A DNA stretch of 64,000 nucleotides from Paraburkholderia phytofirmans PsJN. Its GTDB lineage: Bacteria; Pseudomonadota; Gammaproteobacteria; Burkholderiales; Burkholderiaceae. Within the stretch, counting starts at the first letter, position 1; every line of letters begins with the position of its first letter. Below are positions 59,907 to 64,000 of this stretch, piece after piece. The stretch is taken from assembly GCF_000020125.1 (NCBI RefSeq), contig NC_010681.1, forward strand, positions 2,728,001 to 2,792,000, in the 5' to 3' direction. The notes under the pieces were generated by a model that ran no database searches, had not been told where the DNA came from, and was given only the letters and a program-made list of their open reading frames with translations. Made by a program: the position numbers and the translations under genes.

Positions 59907-61358
59907 ATGCAATTCGACCTGCTTCACATCGGCACGCTGGTCGCCCTCTGCCATATTCTCGGCGTGGCCGCGGCATGTCACGCGATTCTCAACACGCGCA
60001 CTTCGCAAGGTGCGATTGCGTGGGCCGTGTCGCTGGTCGCGATGCCTTATCTGACGCTCGTGCCGTATCTGTTCCTCGGCCGCAGCAAGTTTGCCGGCTA
60101 CGCGGACGCACGCCGCGTCGAAAACGAACTGCTGCGCACGCGCGCGCATCCGCCGGAATGGGACACGCGCGCTTCGTCGGCGGGACTGCCGACGCTGGAA
60201 CTCGGCGGCCGGCTCGTGCATTCGCTCACGCACCTCGGCGGCATGCCGTTTCTGCCCGGCAACTCGGTGCGCACGCTGGTGAACGGCGCGGCGACTTTCG
60301 AGGCTATCTTCGACGCCATCGAGAACGCGCGCCGCTACGTCATCGTGCAGTTCTTCATCGTGCGCGACGATGCGCTCGGCGAGATGCTCAAGGACGCGCT
60401 GATCGCGAAAGCGCAACAAGGCGTGCGCGTGTACTTCCTGTACGACAGCATCGGCAGCTTCGATCTGCCGCACCGTTATGTGGCGGCGCTGCGCGCGGGC
60501 GGCGTGGAGACGCATCCGTTCGCCACCAATCGCCGCTTCGTCAACCGTCTGCAACTGAACTTCCGCAATCACCGTAAGATCGTCTCGGTGGACGGCGAAC
60601 GCGCGTTTGTCGGCGGGCACAACGTGGGCGTGGAATATCTCGGCGGCAAGCCGCCGCTCTCGCCGTGGCGCGATACCCATATCGAGGTGCGCGGACCGGC
60701 GGTCGCAAGCATCCAGTTCGTGTTCACGGAAGACTGGCACTGGGCCACGCAGCAGTTGCCCGAGTTTGACATGCCGCCCGCCCCGGCCACCGGGTCCGCA
60801 GCGGGACACAACATGCACTGTCTCGTCGTGCCGAGCGGTCCGGCGGACAAGCAGGAGACCTGCTCGCTCTTCTTCGTCGAAGCGATCAACGCGGCGCGCG
60901 AGCGAGTCTGGATCACCTCGCCCTACCTGATCCCCGACGAGGCGGTGTTCTCGGCCTTGCGGCTCGCGGCGCTGCGCGGCGTGGACGTGCGCATTCTGAT
61001 TCCGAGCCGGCGCGATCACCTCGTGGTGTTCGCCGCCTCGAAACTGTATGCGTACGACTCGCTACGCGCGGGAATCCGGATCTTCCGCTACCAGCCGGGT
61101 TTTCTGCATCAGAAGGTCGTACTGATCGACAGCGCGGCCGCGGCGATCGGCAGCGCGAATCTCGACAACCGCTCGTTCCGGCTGAACTTTGAGATCATGG
61201 TGCTGACCGTGGACCGCGGCTTCGCCAAAGAGGTCGAAACAATGCTGCTGGCCGACTTCGCCGAATCGCGCGAAATCGACCGCAACGAATACCGCAAGGC
61301 AACCGCCTTGAAACGCGTGCTCATGCATGTGGCGCGTCTCTTCTCGCCGATCCTCTAG
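59907..61358 (+). CDS. cls: Cardiolipin synthase (phospholipase D family)
   Basis: The enzyme condenses phosphatidylglycerol to cardiolipin at the inner membrane. The 483-residue product has two N-terminal membrane segments (IGTLVALCHILGVAAACHAI and IAWAVSLVAMPYLTLVPYLF), the phosphatidylserine-decarboxylase-independent PLD fold with two HKD-type motifs: NHRKIVSVDGERAFVGGHN (His222) and HQKVVLIDSAAAAIGSANLD (His401). The C-terminus ends LMHVARLFSPIL. ClsA-type layout fits best. It is convergent with the glutathione peroxidase gene, 11 bases away. Confidence 0.95.
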   Translation: MQFDLLHIGTLVALCHILGVAAACHAILNTRTSQGAIAWAVSLVAMPYLTLVPYLFLGRSKFAGYADARRVENELLRTRAHPPEWDTRASSAGLPTLELGGRLVHSLTHLGGMPFLPGNSVRTLVNGAATFEAIFDAIENARRYVIVQFFIVRDDALGEMLKDALIAKAQQGVRVYFLYDSIGSFDLPHRYVAALRAGGVETHPFATNRRFVNRLQLNFRNHRKIVSVDGERAFVGGHNVGVEYLGGKPPLSPWRDTHIEVRGPAVASIQFVFTEDWHWATQQLPEFDMPPAPATGSAAGHNMHCLVVPSGPADKQETCSLFFVEAINAARERVWITSPYLIPDEAVFSALRLAALRGVDVRILIPSRRDHLVVFAASKLYAYDSLRAGIRIFRYQPGFLHQKVVLIDSAAAAIGSANLDNRSFRLNFEIMVLTVDRGFAKEVETMLLADFAESREIDRNEYRKATALKRVLMHVARLFSPIL

Positions 61359-61369
61359 CAGCCGCCGCT

Positions 61370-61849
61370 TTAAAGCAGTTTTTCGATGTCCTCGGTGATC
61401 GCCTCGGGCTTCGTCAGCGGCGCATAGCGCTTCACCACGTTGCCGTCGCGGCCGATCAGGAACTTGGTGAAGTTCCACTTGATCGCTTCCAGGCCGAGCA
61501 GACCGGGCGCCTCGCCCGTCAGATAGCGGAACAGCGGATGCGCGTTCGCACCGTTGACGTCCACTTTGTCGAACATCGGGAACGTCACGCCGTAGTTCTT
61601 TTCGCAGAAGCTGCCGATCTGCGCGGCGTCGCCCGGCTCCTGTTTGCCGAACTGGTTGCAGGGAAACCCGAGCACCGTCAGCCCGCGTGCGGCGTAGGTG
61701 TCGTACAGCTTCTGCAAGCCCGCGTACTGCGGCGTGAACCCGCATTCGCTCGCCGTGTTGACGATCAGCAGAACCTTGCCTTCATACTGCCCAAGGCTGA
61801 CTTCCTCGCCGGCCAACGTGTGTGCCGAAAACGAATAAATCGATGTCAT
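61370..61849 (-). CDS. Glutathione peroxidase (Cys type)
   Basis: The 159-residue thiol peroxidase reduces hydroperoxides. It has the active-site Cys36 in VNTASECGFTPQYAGL, the second motif VLGFPCNQFGKQEPG, and the late KWNFTKFLIGRDG with its Trp and Asn. Bacterial members of this type often use thioredoxin rather than glutathione. It is likely cytoplasmic; no signal peptide is seen. Confidence 0.95.
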   Translation of the reverse strand: MTSIYSFSAHTLAGEEVSLGQYEGKVLLIVNTASECGFTPQYAGLQKLYDTYAARGLTVLGFPCNQFGKQEPGDAAQIGSFCEKNYGVTFPMFDKVDVNGANAHPLFRYLTGEAPGLLGLEAIKWNFTKFLIGRDGNVVKRYAPLTKPEAITEDIEKLL

Positions 61850-61983
61850 GTGCTCCCCCGTGAAAGCCGTCAGTCTATGCCAAAAGCCTCGGCGGTACAG
61901 TCGGCCGAATGGCCGATGCCCGTTGAGCGCCCGGTGTCAGTCCCGGCAGTCTAAAATAGAGGTTTTCTTCGGCCGGCCTCTTC

Positions 61984-63936
61984 GTGATCCGCTTTAACCA
62001 GTTCAGTCTCGCGCGCGGCACCAAGCCGCTCTTCGACAACACCACGTTCACCCTCAACCCCGGCGAGAAGGCCGGGCTGGTGGGGGCGAACGGCGCGGGC
62101 AAGTCGACGCTGTTCGCCGTGCTGCTCGGCGAATTGCACGCGGACGGCGGCGATTTTTCGATCCCGCCGAACTGGCAGATCGCCCACGTCGCGCAGGAAA
62201 CGCCCGCCGCGGACAAAACCGCCCTCGCCTACACGCTGGACGGCGACGCCGCCTTGCGCGTGATCGAAGCGGCGATTGCCGCCGCCTCCGCCGCGCACGA
62301 CGGCGCGGCTGAAGGCGAAGCGCACGCCGCGTTCGCCGACGCCGACGGCTACACCGCGCCCGCGCGCGCCGAAGCCCTGCTGCTCGGCCTCGGCTTCACG
62401 CTCGACCAGACCCGCGAGCCGGTCAGCAGCTTCTCGGGCGGCTGGCGCATGCGGTTGAATCTGGCGCAGGCGCTGATGTGCCGCTCCGATCTGCTGCTGC
62501 TCGACGAACCGACCAACCACCTGGATCTCGACGCGATCGTCTGGCTGGAAGACTGGCTGGCCCGCTACCCCGGCACGCTGATCGTGATCTCGCACGACCG
62601 CGAATTTCTCGATTCGGTCTGCAATGTCACGCTGCATCTGGAGCAGCAGCAGATCAAACGCTACGGCGGCAACTACTCGCAATTCGAAGTGCTGCGCGCG
62701 CAGCAGATCGCGCTGCAGCAAAGCGCGTACGAGAAACAGCAGCGCACGGTCGAGCATTTGCAGAGCTACATCAACCGCTTCAAGGCACAGGCCACCAAAG
62801 CGCGCCAGGCGCAGAGCCGCGTCAAGGCGTTGGAAAAGATGGAACTGATCGCGCCGGCGCACGCGTCCTCGCCATTCACGTTCGAATTCCGCACGCCCGA
62901 TTCCGCACCGAACCCGATGATGGTGATGGAAGACGTGCGCTGCGGTTACCGTAGCGAGGGCGAACCCGTTGTCGAGATTCCGATCGTCGATCACGTCATG
63001 CTGTCGATCCAGAACGGTCAGCGCATCGGGCTGCTCGGCGCGAACGGCCAAGGCAAGTCCACGCTGATCAAGACGCTTGCCGGCACGCTCGAGGCGCTCG
63101 GCGGCCATGTGCGCGAAGGCAAGGGGCTGCGGATCGGCTACTTCGCGCAGCATCAGCTCGAAACACTGCGTCCGGACGACACCCCGTTGCAGCACCTCGC
63201 GCGTCTCGCACCGGACACGCGCGAGCAGGAATTGCGCGACTTCCTCGGCAGCTTCAATTTTTCCGGCGAGATGGCGACGTCGAAAATCGCACCCTTCTCC
63301 GGCGGAGAAAAGGCCCGCCTCGCGCTCGCGCTGATCATCTGGCAAAAGCCGAACCTGCTGCTTCTCGACGAACCGACCAACCACCTGGACCTCGAAACGC
63401 GTCACGCGCTGACCATGGCGCTCGCGCAGTTCGAGGGCACGCTGATTCTGGTGTCGCACGACCGGCATCTACTGCGCGCCACCACGGATCAATTCATGCT
63501 GGTCGCGAAACATCGACTGCAGGAATTCGATGGCGACCTCGACGACTATCGCGACTGGCTGCTCCAGCATGCGGCTGAGCAACGCGCGGCGCTCAAGGCG
63601 GGCGCGGCGTCGAGCGGCGCGAATGGCGGTGATGGCGCGGACAACGGCGTGAACCGCAAGGAACAGCGGCGCCTCGAGGCGGAAACGCGTCAGAAGCTTG
63701 CGCATCTGAAAAAACCGCTGCAAAGCCGGATCTCGAAGATCGAGAAGGAAATGGACGCGCTCAACGCGGAGAAGGCGACGCTCGATGCGTTCGTCGTCGA
63801 TCCGGCGAGTTATGAGCCCGAGCAGAAAAGCAAACTGACGGAGGCGATTCGCCGTCAGGCAGATGTGAACGCGCGCCTCGAAGCGCTCGAAGCCGAATGG
63901 CTCGAGACTCACGAGGAACTCGAACAAATCGGCTAG
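61984..63936 (+). CDS. ABC-F family ATPase (YheS/Uup-like)
   Basis: This 650-residue soluble protein has two ABC cassettes and no membrane part. Cassette one has VGANGAGKSTLFAVLLGE, signature SSFSGGWRMRLNLAQ and LLLLDEPTNHLDLDAIVWLE; cassette two has GANGQGKSTLIKTLAGTLEA, APFSGGEKARLALAL and LLLLDEPTNHLDLETRH. The linker is Gln/Arg-rich (YEKQQRTVEHLQSYINRFKA), and the C-terminal helices (LQSRISKIEKEMDALNAEKA) form a coiled coil after a Gly/Asn-rich stretch. ABC-F proteins act on ribosomes or DNA; YheS-like is the closest guess. GTG 61984 is the start. Confidence 0.95.
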   Translation: MIRFNQFSLARGTKPLFDNTTFTLNPGEKAGLVGANGAGKSTLFAVLLGELHADGGDFSIPPNWQIAHVAQETPAADKTALAYTLDGDAALRVIEAAIAAASAAHDGAAEGEAHAAFADADGYTAPARAEALLLGLGFTLDQTREPVSSFSGGWRMRLNLAQALMCRSDLLLLDEPTNHLDLDAIVWLEDWLARYPGTLIVISHDREFLDSVCNVTLHLEQQQIKRYGGNYSQFEVLRAQQIALQQSAYEKQQRTVEHLQSYINRFKAQATKARQAQSRVKALEKMELIAPAHASSPFTFEFRTPDSAPNPMMVMEDVRCGYRSEGEPVVEIPIVDHVMLSIQNGQRIGLLGANGQGKSTLIKTLAGTLEALGGHVREGKGLRIGYFAQHQLETLRPDDTPLQHLARLAPDTREQELRDFLGSFNFSGEMATSKIAPFSGGEKARLALALIIWQKPNLLLLDEPTNHLDLETRHALTMALAQFEGTLILVSHDRHLLRATTDQFMLVAKHRLQEFDGDLDDYRDWLLQHAAEQRAALKAGAASSGANGGDGADNGVNRKEQRRLEAETRQKLAHLKKPLQSRISKIEKEMDALNAEKATLDAFVVDPASYEPEQKSKLTEAIRRQADVNARLEALEAEWLETHEELEQIG

Positions 63937-64000
63937 CGGCACGCTGTTGCAGGTCCGCGCCGGCATCGACGGGAGCTTGGCTTTGTCATCCACGACATCA

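Noticed and set aside
59490..61019. 509-codon minus-strand frame opposite cls
   Set aside because: Antisense shadow of cardiolipin synthase, whose HKD motifs are clear.

Overview
The window looks like a chromosomal segment of a Burkholderiaceae betaproteobacterium, most likely Paraburkholderia or a close Burkholderia relative. It is GC-rich with strong G/C wobble bias, and the gene orders smc-zipA-ligA, rpsB-tsf-pyrH-frr-uppS-cdsA-dxr-rseP-bamA-ompH-lpxD-fabZ-lpxA-lpxB-rnhB and map-glnD are those expected for that family. I saw no rRNA, tRNA, CRISPR array, insertion sequence or prophage.

Region by region. (1) 1-10 kb is the accessory part, with mixed codon use: a truncated EF-hand protein, an unrecognised protein translationally coupled to an isolated FlgE-type hook protein, a lone periplasmic sugar-binding protein, and a 1837-residue protein joining a degenerate Ser/Thr kinase fold, an AAA-type ATPase, GAF, PAS and a histidine kinase. 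(2) 10-14.2 kb is the guanine nucleotide operon guaB - small membrane protein - guaA. (3) 14.4-18.6 kb holds a DMT permease, the ratA-rnfH pair, smpB and a stomatin/NfeD pair. (4) 18.8-22.5 kb holds ppsA (PEP synthase) divergent from its regulator ppsR. (5) 22.7-38.9 kb is a long leftward essential-gene superoperon: translation (rpsB, tsf, frr), UMP kinase, isoprenoid and phospholipid precursors (dxr, uppS, cdsA), outer-membrane assembly (rseP, bamA, ompH), lipid A (lpxD, fabZ, lpxA, lpxB), then rnhB and an rRNA methyltransferase-like gene. (6) 39.4-45.1 kb runs rightward: map, glnD, and an RluB-type pseudouridine synthase with a 500-residue Arg-rich repeat extension. (7) 45.2-54.4 kb runs leftward: smc, zipA-like, ligA and def, plus a second DMT permease preceded by a small repeat-built ORF. 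(8) 54.7-59.5 kb runs rightward and gathers the succinylase branch of lysine/diaminopimelate synthesis (dapC, dapD, dapE) with an ArsC/Spx-like reductase and prmB. (9) The end holds cardiolipin synthase, glutathione peroxidase and an ABC-F ATPase.

Most of the window is ordinary housekeeping. The points that deserve a second look are the EF-hand/unknown/FlgE group at the left edge; the predicted pseudokinase head of the giant hybrid sensor; the 42-bp repeats in the RluB extension; a 45-bp, third-position-diverged tandem repeat encoding an unannotated small protein coupled to a permease; and a terminator-like hairpin so close to dapE that dapE must be transcribed through it. Nothing here clearly forms a new multi-gene defence or biosynthetic system.
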